Shown: positions 1 through 9,376, numbered from the stretch's first letter. The stretch is DNA of 26,135 nucleotides from CAISIP01 sp043759735 (GCA_043759735.1 JAYUQC010000180.1:1-26135), one strand, 5' to 3'. Numbers and translations are program-made. Notes: generated by a model from the letters alone, not told the origin.

Positions 1-51
1 TCGTTGGCGTCTTTCGGGTTCCCAACCCTTGTTCTCATTGAAGGAAATGCA

Positions 52-372
52 ATGAAACTTCGTCCTCTGCACGACCGCGTGATCGTCAAGCGCCTCGAAA
101 ACGAAACCAAGACCGCGTCTGGCATCGTGATCCCCGACAACGCCGCCGAGAAGCCCGACCAGGGTGAAGTGCTGGCTGTCGGCCCGGGCCGCAAGAGCGA
201 CAAGGGCGAAATGATCGCCATGAACGTCAAAGCCGGCGACCGCGTCCTGTTCGGCAAGTACAGCGGCCAGACCGTCAAGGTCGATGGCGACGAACTGCTG
301 GTCATGAAGGAAGACGACCTGTTCGCCGTGGTCGAGGGCGCTCCGGCCGCCGGCCTGAAGAAGGTCGCCTGA
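52..372 (+). CDS. groES: Co-chaperonin GroES (Hsp10)
   Basis: GroES is the heptameric lid of the cytoplasmic GroEL folding chamber. The 106-residue product opens with MKLRPLHDRVIVKR and carries the family's mobile-loop region (ETKTASGIVIPD) and the core segment GDRVLFGKYSGQ. The ATG at 52 is chosen because an AAGGA ribosome binding site lies 6 bases upstream and homologues start with M-x-LRPLHDR; a longer upstream reading frame is not supported. Most bacterial GroES proteins stop near residue 96-97 just after DLFAVVE; here about ten further residues (GAPAAGLKKVA) follow, an unusual tail. groEL starts 50 bases downstream, so the two form the usual operon. The promoter lies outside the window: only 51 bases precede the gene, and no CIRCE element or sigma32 box is recognisable in them. 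Confidence 0.97.
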   Translation: MKLRPLHDRVIVKRLENETKTASGIVIPDNAAEKPDQGEVLAVGPGRKSDKGEMIAMNVKAGDRVLFGKYSGQTVKVDGDELLVMKEDDLFAVVEGAPAAGLKKVA

Positions 373-422
373 TTCGCACCCCGAATCCGCGATCCATCCA
401 ACTCACTTTTTAAGGTAGCAAC

Positions 423-2084
<1,662 letters not shown>

Positions 2085-2174
2085 TCCGGCCCCCTGGCCT
2101 TGAGGGCCGTCGGACACCGCGCCTTGCGGCCTGACAGCCTTCAAGTCCCGTCGGGTCGCGTCATCGCTGCCCGA

Positions 2175-2228
2175 CCAGTAATCAGAAACCCCGCAGTGTG
2201 CGAACGCTGCGGGGTTTCTGATTACTGG
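2175..2228. terminator. Strong hairpin shared by convergent groEL and FeeM-like gene
   Basis: A perfect 22-bp inverted repeat (arms 2175-2196 and 2207-2228) is extended by three more pairs (one G-U) to close on a GCGA loop, which fits a GNRA tetraloop. The GC-rich core CCCCGCAG/CTGCGGGG is followed by TTT on the plus strand, and by symmetry on the minus strand, so the element can end transcription in both directions. It lies 90 bases after the groEL stop and 3 bases before the stop of the convergent gene at 2232. Confidence 0.88.
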
Positions 2229-2231
2229 TTC

Positions 2232-2903
2232 TCAGGCGGCCAGCGCGGCCGGCTGGGACACCACCTCATCATCGTTGGCCGCCACGACCTGCACATCGGT
2301 ATGCACGACCTCGGTCATGAACCCGAGCAGCCGATTCTTGGTCGCCTGCCAGGCGTCCTTGGCGCCGGCCACATCCAGCGCCAGGATCTGGTGTGGCAGT
2401 CCGCCGCCGCTGGCCAGCGGAACCCAGGCACCGCCCTCGAACACATCCTGGAATCCGAGGCTGCGGTAATTGCGGATCAGCGCCGCGGAACGGGCACCGA
2501 TCACCATCCAGCGCACCTGAGTAGCCAGGCAATATTGGTAGCTGGCCTTCATCAACAACAGCTTGACCATGTTGCTGGCACCCGCTACGACCGCCAGCCG
2601 CGATACCTGGGCCCGCAATCGGCTTGTCAACCAGCCCGGCAGGCGCAGGCTCGACTCAAGGGTCAGCGGGCCAAAACCGCTGACCTGAATCCGGGCGGTC
2701 CCCATGCACCGGCCGCTGAACCGATCGCGGCACAACAGCACAACCGTGCCATCCGCCTGGTCCAGTTGCTCCATGTCGCCAAACCTGGGGCCGAGTTCCG
2801 GATCATGGTGCCCATAGGCAATGGCTCGCACCCTGCACGCGTCCCGAAAATCCTGGTCGCTGTTGGCCAGCCGAACCGCAAATCCCAGACTTGCCGTTTC
2901 CAT
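2232..2903 (-). CDS. FeeM-like N-acyl amino acid synthase / GNAT-fold acyltransferase
   Basis: This 223-residue protein resembles the FeeM catalytic-core family: GNAT/LuxI-fold enzymes that join long-chain acyl groups from acyl-carrier protein to amino acids. Support is the family layout: an N-terminal segment RVRAIAYGHHDPELG comparable to the substrate-entry region, then a central core of strands (GTARIQVSG, VSRLAVVAG), a helix (MVKLLLMKASYQYCLA) and the segment WMVIGARSAALIRNYRSLGF, typical of GNAT-like acyltransferases in Burkholderiales. The start ATG at 2903 has AAGGA nine bases upstream. No acyl-carrier or transport partner lies next to it, so the product cannot be predicted. It stands alone, convergent to groEL, and could equally be called a PEP-CTERM/exosortase-type acyltransferase relative. 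The family call is from memory of sequence style. Confidence 0.7.
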   Translation of the reverse strand: METASLGFAVRLANSDQDFRDACRVRAIAYGHHDPELGPRFGDMEQLDQADGTVVLLCRDRFSGRCMGTARIQVSGFGPLTLESSLRLPGWLTSRLRAQVSRLAVVAGASNMVKLLLMKASYQYCLATQVRWMVIGARSAALIRNYRSLGFQDVFEGGAWVPLASGGGLPHQILALDVAGAKDAWQATKNRLLGFMTEVVHTDVQVVAANDDEVVSQPAALAA

Positions 2904-3172
2904 AAGAACGATTCCTTAAAGGCGAAATGGTGAATGCCACCCCGAAATTGTCGCTCAGCGCATACCCACCTACACACTAGCATCGAGTTCGCAAACCAAT
3001 CAACTGAAAACCGCAGCATAAGCGCGACCGGCCGATTTGACAGTCGGAAATTGACCACAGCCCGCGGCGATTCGACAACGATGTCGCACCGGCCAGGCAG
3101 TCGACCAGGACCGCCAGGCCAACCCGTGGGCATAGGCATCCAGCAGCGCCGGCGTGCAGTCTGCGCGACCTC
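2904..3172. other. Intergenic stretch upstream of the FeeM-like gene
   Basis: About 270 bases lie between the end of the restored HAD frame and the FeeM-like start. They must carry the promoter of the minus-strand acyltransferase gene, but no convincing -35/-10 pair is visible. Open frames crossing it on both strands look like composition shadows. No terminator hairpin with a U-run is visible for the upstream tal-pgi-ycaQ-HAD series. Confidence 0.5.
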
Positions 3173-3798
3173 TCAGCCCAGTGCATGGGCCAGGTGCGAC
3201 GCAGCCTGCAGCGCCGATTCGAAATGCACGCCGCGCCATCCCCGGGCCTGCGCCGCCGCTACATTGTCTGCCAGGTCGTCGATGATTACCGTTTCGCCGG
3301 GTGCAGTGCATAGCGCGCCTCCAGCAGCACGTAAATGGCGGGATCGGGCTTGATGAGTTGCACGTCGCCGGAAAAAACACCGCCATCGAACCAGCGCAAA
3401 AACGCATGGCGACGCTCCAGCGCACGGGCCAAAGGGGCTGGCATATTGGACAGATAGAACAGCCCGATCGCGCCCGATCGTTCGCGCCGCGCGCGCAACC
3501 GCGCCAGCAGTTCCACAGTATCGGGCATCGGCGCCAGCCGTTCGCCGATGCCCGACATGAAGGCCAACAGCTCCGGTTGTGGCAGCGCCAGGCGCTGCGC
3601 GATGCGCTCGACCACCAGCGGCAATGGCAACGCGCCACGGTCGAACGCCTGCCAGTCATCATGGTGAAACATATCCCGTGCCAACGCCTGCGCCGCTTGG
3701 GCGGTTGACGCGCGCTGCGCAAAATGTTCCGCGACCAGCAGGTCGGGACGCCAGCTGAACAGCACGGCACCAAAATCAAACACGATATTGGTCGTCAT
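3173..3798 (-). pseudogene. HAD-superfamily hydrolase (YihX-like), frameshifted
   Basis: The product is a haloacid-dehalogenase-like phosphatase of the YihX/HAD-IA kind. Visible motifs are I (VFDFGAVLF; DxG in place of DxD is normal in this subgroup), II (FYLSNMP) and III (LIKPDPAIY). The frame starting at ATG 3798 stops at 3286 just after ALHPAKR. In the next frame the missing motif IV continues at once (ETVIIDDLADNVAAAQARGW) and runs to a natural stop at 3173. One missing base in the short C/G run at 3296-3300 explains the break; restored, it reads HPGETVIIDD. Total length, about 208 residues, is then normal. The start overlaps the ycaQ-like stop by ATGA, so the two were translationally coupled. 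The defect is either a real null mutation or a base-call error. Confidence 0.85.
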
Positions 3799-5027
3799 GC
3801 ATCCTCCTGCAGGCACAGTCGCAGTGCCCGCCGAACGACCGGGGTGAGTGATGCCGGCGCGGTGCGCAACACGCGCACCCGCGCGGCGCCATGCCAGCGC
3901 GCGCAACGCGCCAGTGCCCCCGCCAGCGCCGACACCAGTGCAGTATCAGCCACCACGCCGGGTTCCAGAAACAGCGCCTTGACCTCGAATACACCGTCTT
4001 CCCGGTGGGCCTTGGCATCCAGCCTGCCGATCAAGGCGCCGCAATGGAGCAGCGGCAGCACGAAATAGCCGTGCCTGCGTTTTTCCGCTGGCGTGTAACA
4101 CTCGATGCGGTAGTCAAACCCGAACAAGGTCGATGCGCGCTCTCGGTCCCACACGATCGGGTCGAATGGCGACAGCACCGTGGTGTGGACCGCCTGCAAT
4201 CGGCCCCGCTGCGCCTGGCGCAGGATTGGCAGGTTGTCCGCATGCACATACGCCGGCAATTCCCATCCGGCCACGGGCGTGCGCACCAGCCGCCCCTCTG
4301 CCACCAGGTCATCCAGATCAGCATCGCGCAAGCGCGGTTTGGTCCTGAAATAGTCGTTCACCCAGCGCGCCTGCGCAATCCCCAGCGCCAGCACCGAGCG
4401 CTCGATGAATTCCCGGCGCACGGTGGCGGGATCGGGCAGCGCCAGTTCCAGCACGCCCGGATGCACGCGCTCGGCCAGGTCGTAGACACGCTGGAACCGG
4501 TCGCGCCGTGCCACCATCAGATCGCCACGGGCGAACAGGGCTTCGAGCCAGATTTTTTCGTCCTTCCAGCCCCACCAGCCGCCACTGCGCCCATCGGAAC
4601 GGGCAAAGTCGGCCGATCGCACCGGACCGTTGCTGTGCACATGCTCCAGCAAGCGCGCCAGATGCGCACGCTGCTGCGTGTCGGCACTGCGTCCCATCGC
4701 CAGGCCCCAGTGCTTGCGTGTGTCCCGGTTGTGGCTGCGGTGCAGCGCCAGCTGCGCTACCGGCACAAGACAGGCTTCATGGGCCCAGCTTTCGAACACA
4801 TGGCCGCGGGCCAGGCAGTCATCCAGCCACTGCATCGGGTAGGCACCCAGGCGCGAGAACAACACCAGATAAGGGCTGCGCGCCACCACATGGATGGTGT
4901 CGATCTGCAGCAACTGCATGCGCTCGATGCAGCGGCGCACGGCCAGCGGCGTGGCCGCGCGCGGCGCCGGCCGCAGCAGACCCTGGGCAGCCAGATGCAG
5001 ATTGCGCGCCTGCTGGAGTGAAAGCAT
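3795..5027 (-). CDS. YcaQ/AlkX-type winged-helix DNA glycosylase family protein
   Basis: The 410-residue protein matches the winged-helix YcaQ family (DNA glycosylases that remove alkylated bases and unhook crosslinks). The catalytic motif of the family, Q-x-Q in AlkZ or Q-x-D in AlkX/YcaQ, is present as Q41-I42-D43 within LQIDTIHVVARSPYLVLFSR, pointing to the YcaQ/AlkX branch. Other family-like segments are FESWAHEACLVP, WGWKDEKIWLEALFARGDL and LSPFDPIVWDRERASTLFGF. The ATG at 5027 (MLSLQQARNLHLA) is chosen over a start 117 bases upstream because that extension would run into pgi and reads as low-complexity Arg/Cys/Pro sequence. It begins 19 bases after the pgi stop and its own stop overlaps the HAD start, so it is probably cotranscribed with the sugar-phosphate genes. 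No obvious Shine-Dalgarno is visible. Confidence 0.87.
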   Translation of the reverse strand: MLSLQQARNLHLAAQGLLRPAPRAATPLAVRRCIERMQLLQIDTIHVVARSPYLVLFSRLGAYPMQWLDDCLARGHVFESWAHEACLVPVAQLALHRSHNRDTRKHWGLAMGRSADTQQRAHLARLLEHVHSNGPVRSADFARSDGRSGGWWGWKDEKIWLEALFARGDLMVARRDRFQRVYDLAERVHPGVLELALPDPATVRREFIERSVLALGIAQARWVNDYFRTKPRLRDADLDDLVAEGRLVRTPVAGWELPAYVHADNLPILRQAQRGRLQAVHTTVLSPFDPIVWDRERASTLFGFDYRIECYTPAEKRRHGYFVLPLLHCGALIGRLDAKAHREDGVFEVKALFLEPGVVADTALVSALAGALARCARWHGAARVRVLRTAPASLTPVVRRALRLCLQEDA

Positions 5028-5046
5028 GGGCGCGCGGCGGTGGCGC

Positions 5047-6618
5047 TCAGGTCGACGACATCGGTGTCGCGCGCAAACGGCGCAGCAACCCGGCGCTGGA
5101 ACCATCCAGGCCGCTGGCATCGCCACTGTGCAGGCGCGGCGCAATCGCCTTGGCCAGCACCTTGCCCAGCTCTACACCCCACTGGTCAAAACTGTTGATG
5201 CCCCAGATAGCGCCGCTGACGAAGACGCGATGTTCCTGCAATGCGATCAATGCACCCAGGCTGGCCGGGCTCAATACGTCGAGCAGCAGGAAGTTGCTGG
5301 GGCGGTTGCCCGGGAAATCACGATGGCCGCCGGCGTCCGGCTGGCCAATCATCAATGCCTGCGCCTGCGCCAGCACATTGGCCAGCAGCAGGTCGTGGTG
5401 CCCGTCCAGTGCATGACGGGGGCTTTTCACCGCAACGAACTCGACCGGCACCACATCGGTGCCCTGATGCAGCATCTGGAAATACGCGTGTTGGCCATTG
5501 GTGCCCGGCTCACCCCACAACACCGGCGCCGTGGCGTAGGGCAATGCGTCGCCGCGCCGATCCACCCGCTTGCCGTTACTTTCCATTTCCAGTTGCTGCA
5601 GGTAGGCCGGCCAGCGCGCCAGCGCGCTGTGGTACGGCGCGATGCTGCGGCTGGTAAAACCATAGAAATTGCGGTACCAGATATCGATCAACGCCAGCCG
5701 CACCGGCAGATTGCGCTCCAGCGGCGCCGCACGGAAATGCTCGTCCATCGCATGCGCACCGGCCAGGAAGGCGCGAAAACCGTCGGCGCCAATCGCGATC
5801 GCGATTGGCAGGCCGATTGCAGACCACACGGAATAGCGCCCGCCCACCCAGTCCCAGAACCCGAAGGTGGTGCCAATGCCAAATTGATTCGCCGCCGCAA
5901 CGTTGGTCGTCAGCGCGCAAAAATGGCGCGCGATGTCGGTTCCGCCCTGGGCCTCGAACCATTGTTTGGCCGACGCCGCATTGGTCATGGTCTCGATCGT
6001 CGTGAAGGTCTTGGAGGCAATCAGAAACAGCGTATTGGCGCTGTGCAGGCGCTTGAGCGTGGCGTCGAGTTCGTGACCGTCGACGTTCGACACAAAATGC
6101 AGCCGCTTGCCGGCCAGCGCGAAAGCGTCCAGCGCCCGCACCACCATCTGCGGCCCCAGGTCGGAGCCGCCAATACCGATGTTCACCACGTCAGTGATGG
6201 CCGGGTCGGCACGGACCTGCCCGGCGTAGGCGAGCATGGCATCGAGCGTTTCGTGGGCGGCTGCCAGGTCGGCATCCTGGGACGCAGCGCCGGTTGCGGG
6301 CCGGGGCGCACGCAACACCACATGCCGGACCGCGCGTTGTTCGGTATTGTTGATGGCCGCGCCTGCGAACATCGCATCGCGATATTGCGCAACACCGCAT
6401 TGATGTGCCAGCTGCAACAACAGCGTTTCCGTATCCCGGTCCAGCAGGTTTTTCGACATGTCCGCGAACACATGCGGCGCGTCCTGGCTCAAGGCCTCGA
6501 AGCGTCCCGGGTCATTGGCAAACGCCTGGCGCAGGTCAAAACGCAATCCGCGGGTCGCATGGGCGGTACGCAGGGCACTCCAGGCCGCGGTCCGGTCGCA
6601 ACGGGTGGTCTCGATCAT
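5047..6618 (-). CDS. pgi: Glucose-6-phosphate isomerase
   Basis: Pgi interconverts glucose-6-phosphate and fructose-6-phosphate in the cytoplasm. The 523-residue protein is full length. Family signatures include INNTEQRAVRHVVLR near residue 90, VNIGIGGSDLGP near 145-156, FLIASKTFTTIETMTNA, GGRYSVWSAIGLPIAIAIG, EPGTNGQHAYFQMLHQGTD and the C-terminal SGAIWGINSFDQWGVELGK. The start ATG at 6618 lies 22 bases after the tal stop, with no clear Shine-Dalgarno, so translation may be coupled to tal. With zwf and hexR across the divergent promoter region, the gene sits at the glucose-6-phosphate branch point. A 585-residue open frame on the opposite strand is a codon-bias mirror, not a gene. Confidence 0.97.
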   Translation of the reverse strand: MIETTRCDRTAAWSALRTAHATRGLRFDLRQAFANDPGRFEALSQDAPHVFADMSKNLLDRDTETLLLQLAHQCGVAQYRDAMFAGAAINNTEQRAVRHVVLRAPRPATGAASQDADLAAAHETLDAMLAYAGQVRADPAITDVVNIGIGGSDLGPQMVVRALDAFALAGKRLHFVSNVDGHELDATLKRLHSANTLFLIASKTFTTIETMTNAASAKQWFEAQGGTDIARHFCALTTNVAAANQFGIGTTFGFWDWVGGRYSVWSAIGLPIAIAIGADGFRAFLAGAHAMDEHFRAAPLERNLPVRLALIDIWYRNFYGFTSRSIAPYHSALARWPAYLQQLEMESNGKRVDRRGDALPYATAPVLWGEPGTNGQHAYFQMLHQGTDVVPVEFVAVKSPRHALDGHHDLLLANVLAQAQALMIGQPDAGGHRDFPGNRPSNFLLLDVLSPASLGALIALQEHRVFVSGAIWGINSFDQWGVELGKVLAKAIAPRLHSGDASGLDGSSAGLLRRLRATPMSST

Positions 6619-6640
6619 GGTGTCTTGCTGGTTGGGCGGG

Positions 6641-7588
6641 TCAGGCCGTGAGCATCAGTTTCTCGAGCTTGACCGCATCGGCGCAGAAGGCACGAATGCC
6701 TTCTGCGAGTTTCTCGGTGGCCATCGCATCCTCATTCAACGCAAAACGGAAACTGGCCTCGTCATGGTTGACCGCCGGCAGATCGAGGCCGTGCGCGGCG
6801 TCCGGATCGAGCATGCGCGGCAATGCTGCATCCGACCGGGCCAGCGTGGCCAGCAGGTCCGGGCTGATGGTCAACAGGTCGCAACCCGCCAGCGCCTGGA
6901 TCTGACCGACATTGCGAAAGCTCGCGCCCATGATCTCGGTCTTGATGCCGAATTTCTTGTAGTGGTTGTAGATGTTGCGGACCGACTCCACGCCCGGATC
7001 CCCGGCGCCGGCATGGTCGGCTTCGATCCAAGCCGTGCCGGCGGATTTCTTGTACCAGTCGTAGATGCGCCCGACAAACGGCGAGATCAGCTGCACCTTC
7101 GCCTGGCCGCAGGCCACCGCCTGGCAGAACGAAAACAGCAGCGTGAGATTGGTGTGGATGCCCTGCTGCTGCAGCTTGGCCGCCGCCTGTATGCCCTCCC
7201 AGGTCGCGGCGACCTTGATCAGCACCCGGTCGACATGGACACCTTCGCCCTGGTACAGATCGATGATGCGCTGCGCCCGGGTGAAGGTCGCGTTGGTGTC
7301 GAAGCTCAAGCGCGCGTCGACCTCGGTCGATACGCGGCCCGGCACCACCGATAAGATCTCGCAACCGAAACGTACCAACAGCCGGTCCATGACGACGTCC
7401 AGCGGCTGCCCGCGAAACCTGGCAACTACTTCCTGCAGCAAATGCCGGTAGTCGGGCATGCCCACGGCTTTGAGGATCAGCGACGGGTTGGTGGTGGCGT
7501 CCTGGGGTTTGAACTGGCCCAGTTGCCTGAAGTCACCGGTGTCGGCAACGACGGTGGTGAATTGTTTCAATGCGTCAAGCTGGTTCAT
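6641..7588 (-). CDS. tal: Transaldolase (TalB type)
   Basis: Transaldolase moves a dihydroxyacetone unit between sugar phosphates in the non-oxidative pentose phosphate pathway. The 315-residue product has the long TalB form. It begins MNQLDALKQFTTVVADTGDF and shows the signature DATTNPSLILKA at about 30-41, the Schiff-base lysine K125 in VLIKVAATWEGI, and SPFVGRIYDWYKK. The ATG at 7588 is chosen over one at 7627 because a GGAG site lies six bases upstream and all close relatives start with MNQL-type sequence. It is first in the minus-strand series tal-pgi-ycaQ-HAD and is driven from the divergent region shared with zwf. Confidence 0.96.
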   Translation of the reverse strand: MNQLDALKQFTTVVADTGDFRQLGQFKPQDATTNPSLILKAVGMPDYRHLLQEVVARFRGQPLDVVMDRLLVRFGCEILSVVPGRVSTEVDARLSFDTNATFTRAQRIIDLYQGEGVHVDRVLIKVAATWEGIQAAAKLQQQGIHTNLTLLFSFCQAVACGQAKVQLISPFVGRIYDWYKKSAGTAWIEADHAGAGDPGVESVRNIYNHYKKFGIKTEIMGASFRNVGQIQALAGCDLLTISPDLLATLARSDAALPRMLDPDAAHGLDLPAVNHDEASFRFALNEDAMATEKLAEGIRAFCADAVKLEKLMLTA

Positions 7589-7649
7589 GTGCACTCCGAG
7601 AAGATGGCAGAAAGAATAGACGCGCACACAACAATGCAGCGCTGTTTGC

Positions 7650-7683
7650 TTGAATTATCGATGAAACAAAGTTACATTATCAA
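7650..7683. promoter_or_regulatory. Overlapping divergent promoters with candidate HexR operator
   Basis: On the plus strand TTGAAT (7650-7655) and TACATT (7673-7678) form a sigma70-like pair with 17-base spacing pointing at zwf. On the minus strand TTGATA (7683-7678) and GATAAT (7659-7654) form a pair with 18-base spacing pointing at tal. Between them lies an imperfect palindrome, TGAAACAAAGTTACA (7662-7676), with half-sites TGaAAC and GTTaCA. It overlaps both spacers, where a bound repressor could silence both promoters. An RpiR/HexR regulator gene follows zwf, which makes HexR the natural candidate. The promoter and operator assignments are by eye. Confidence 0.5.
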
Positions 7684-7707
7684 CGTCAATTTAAGTAACT
7701 ATTGAAC

Positions 7708-9162
7708 ATGTCCTTTGATTTGGTTCTTTTTGGTGGCACCGGTGATCTCGCCTGGCGCAAACTGATGCCCGCCCTGTTTCAGGCCTTTCGCCATGGCAGC
7801 CTGCCCGAGGGCGCACGCATCATCGGCATCGGCCGCGACGACCACACCGACGACCAGTACCGTGCGCTGATCCATGACCGGTTTGAAAAGGTCGAGCTCG
7901 ACAAGCGGCCCACCGAGGACCAGTTTGCGCGTTTTGCCGCATTGCTGCATTTCCAGCGCATGGATCTGTCCGGCGCGCAAGACTACCCACGCCTGGCGCA
8001 GCTCCTGCGCGAACGCAATGCCGACACGGTGGTGATGTACCTGGCCACCGCGCCGGCGCTTTTCACGACCGTCTGTGAGCAACTCGCGGCGGTCGGGCTC
8101 AACACCCCGAACACCCGCATCGTGCTGGAAAAGCCGTTGGGCCACGACCTGGCCTCCAACCGCGCCATCAACCGCACGGTGTGCGCCATCTTCAGTGAAC
8201 GCCAGGTGTTTCGCATCGACCATTACCTAGGCAAGCCCGCGGTGCAGAACCTATTCGCACTGCGCTTTGGCAACGCGCTGTTCGAACCCTTGTGGAAGCG
8301 CGAACACATCGCCAACATCCAGATCACGATCGCCGAGGAACTCGGTGTCGAAAAGCGTGGCGCCTTCTACGACACCACGGGCGCCTTGCGCGACATGGTG
8401 CAGAACCATGCGCTGCAGCTGCTGTGCGCCATCGGCATGGAGCCGCCGATCAACTCGCATGCCGACGCGATCCGAGACGAAAAACTCAAAGTGTTGCGCT
8501 CGCTCAAGCCCTGGACGGCGGCCAGCCTGGTCAGCGACGTGATCCGTGGCCAGTATGGTTCCGGCAAGATCGGCGGCAACGCCGTTCCCGCCTACCGTGC
8601 CGAGGAAGGCGTCGATCCCGCGAGCCACACCGAGACTTTTGTTGCGCTGCGCACCGAGATCTCCAACTGGCGCTGGGCCGGCGTGCCGTTCTACATCCGC
8701 ACCGGCAAGCGCCTGGGCGGACGCGACGCGCACATCGTCGTGAACTTCCGGCCCACACCGCATGCGATCTATGACTCCCACATCGGCATGTCCAACCGCC
8801 TGGTGATCAATCTGCAGCCGCGCGACGGACTGGAATTGCACTTGCTGGCCCAGGGACGCGACGACCGCGGCAAGGCCCAGAGTCTGGCGCCGGTGCAACT
8901 CGACCTGGACTTCGACACCCGCTTCGGCGCGCAACGCGTGGGAGCCTACGAACGCCTGCTGATGGACGTGGTCGCCGGGCGCCTGAACCTGTTCGTACGC
9001 AGCGACGAACAAGAGGAGGCCTGGCGCTGGGTGGAACCCATCATGCAGGCCTGGAGCGCCGACAGCCAGGGCCCGCGGATATACGCCAGCGGGACCTGGG
9101 GGCCAAGCGCGTCCAGCGCGATGATCGCGCGCGACCGGTTTTGCTGGAGTGAGGAATCATGA
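7708..9162 (+). CDS. zwf: Glucose-6-phosphate 1-dehydrogenase
   Basis: Zwf oxidises glucose-6-phosphate to 6-phosphogluconolactone with NAD(P), opening the oxidative pentose phosphate and Entner-Doudoroff routes. The 484-residue product is full length. The N-terminal Rossmann motif is FGGTGDLAWRK, followed by VLEKPLGHDLAS, the substrate-binding signature RIDHYLGK at about 169-176, and YDTTGALRDMVQNH. A TTG codon two codons upstream (7702) could also start, but the ATG at 7708 gives the expected N-terminus MSFDLVLFGG. The Shine-Dalgarno is weak. The stop overlaps an ATG by four bases (ATGA at 9159) just before a 75-bp tandem repeat, and hexR follows. Confidence 0.96.
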   Translation: MSFDLVLFGGTGDLAWRKLMPALFQAFRHGSLPEGARIIGIGRDDHTDDQYRALIHDRFEKVELDKRPTEDQFARFAALLHFQRMDLSGAQDYPRLAQLLRERNADTVVMYLATAPALFTTVCEQLAAVGLNTPNTRIVLEKPLGHDLASNRAINRTVCAIFSERQVFRIDHYLGKPAVQNLFALRFGNALFEPLWKREHIANIQITIAEELGVEKRGAFYDTTGALRDMVQNHALQLLCAIGMEPPINSHADAIRDEKLKVLRSLKPWTAASLVSDVIRGQYGSGKIGGNAVPAYRAEEGVDPASHTETFVALRTEISNWRWAGVPFYIRTGKRLGGRDAHIVVNFRPTPHAIYDSHIGMSNRLVINLQPRDGLELHLLAQGRDDRGKAQSLAPVQLDLDFDTRFGAQRVGAYERLLMDVVAGRLNLFVRSDEQEEAWRWVEPIMQAWSADSQGPRIYASGTWGPSASSAMIARDRFCWSEES

Positions 9163-9368
9163 GACTTCGTGTGTCAGACCAAGAATTGCGCAGCAATTTT
9201 GCTCTGATACCGACACTTCGTCGGCTGTCGGATGTCCTGCTTCGTGTGCCAGACCAAGAATTGCGCAGCAATTTTGCTCTGATACCGACACTTCGTCGGC
9301 TGTCGGATGTCCTGCTTCGTGTGTCAGAAGTTCTGCGCCACGCGCGGAACCTGTACCGCAAGAGATAG
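9159..9368 (+). CDS. Possible small repeat-encoded ORF overlapping the zwf stop
   Basis: This 69-codon open frame begins at an ATG overlapping the zwf stop (ATGA), with GAGGA three to four bases upstream, and ends 8 bases before the hexR GTG. Because the repeat unit is 75 bases (25 codons), the frame stays open through both copies and encodes the block RVSDQELRSNFALIPTLRRL twice with one change. I recognise no domain. Its position would let ribosomes pass from zwf to hexR. It may be only a by-product of the repeat length, since the hexR-frame extension through the repeat is also open. Confidence 0.25.
   Translation: MRLRVSDQELRSNFALIPTLRRLSDVLLRVPDQELRSNFALIPTLRRLSDVLLRVSEVLRHARNLYRKR
9165..9327. 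repeat. 75-bp tandem repeat between zwf and hexR
   Basis: Two near-identical 75-bp units (9165-9239 and 9240-9314; they differ at GTGTC versus GTGCC) are followed by a partial third copy (9315-9327). Each unit contains a nested hairpin: GTGTCAGA (9171-9178) pairs with TCTGATAC (9203-9210) around AATTGC-GCA-GCAATT. A second stem-loop follows, CCGACA (9210-9215) with TGTCGG (9226-9231). The array separates the zwf stop from the hexR start. Confidence 0.92.
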
Positions 9369-9376
9369 GCCCACCC

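Noticed and set aside
1..51. CIRCE element or sigma32 promoter for groES
   Set aside because: Only 51 bases precede the gene and neither the CIRCE inverted repeat nor a CCCCAT-type -10 box is visible.
4894..6651. 585-codon plus-strand open frame antisense to pgi
   Set aside because: pgi on the other strand has all family signatures; the antisense product is Arg/Gln/His-rich with no recognisable motif.
8251..9012. 253-codon minus-strand open frame inside zwf
   Set aside because: Antisense shadow of a clear zwf with no start signal or family feature.
9165..9327. Integron attC sites or CRISPR repeats
   Set aside because: Units are directly adjacent, lack the RYYYAAC/GTTRRRY ends of attC, and no integrase or cassette genes are nearby.
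9149..9376. hexR starting at GTG 9149 with a 76-residue extension
   Set aside because: The extension only translates the tandem repeat; the GTG at 9377 gives the family N-terminus.
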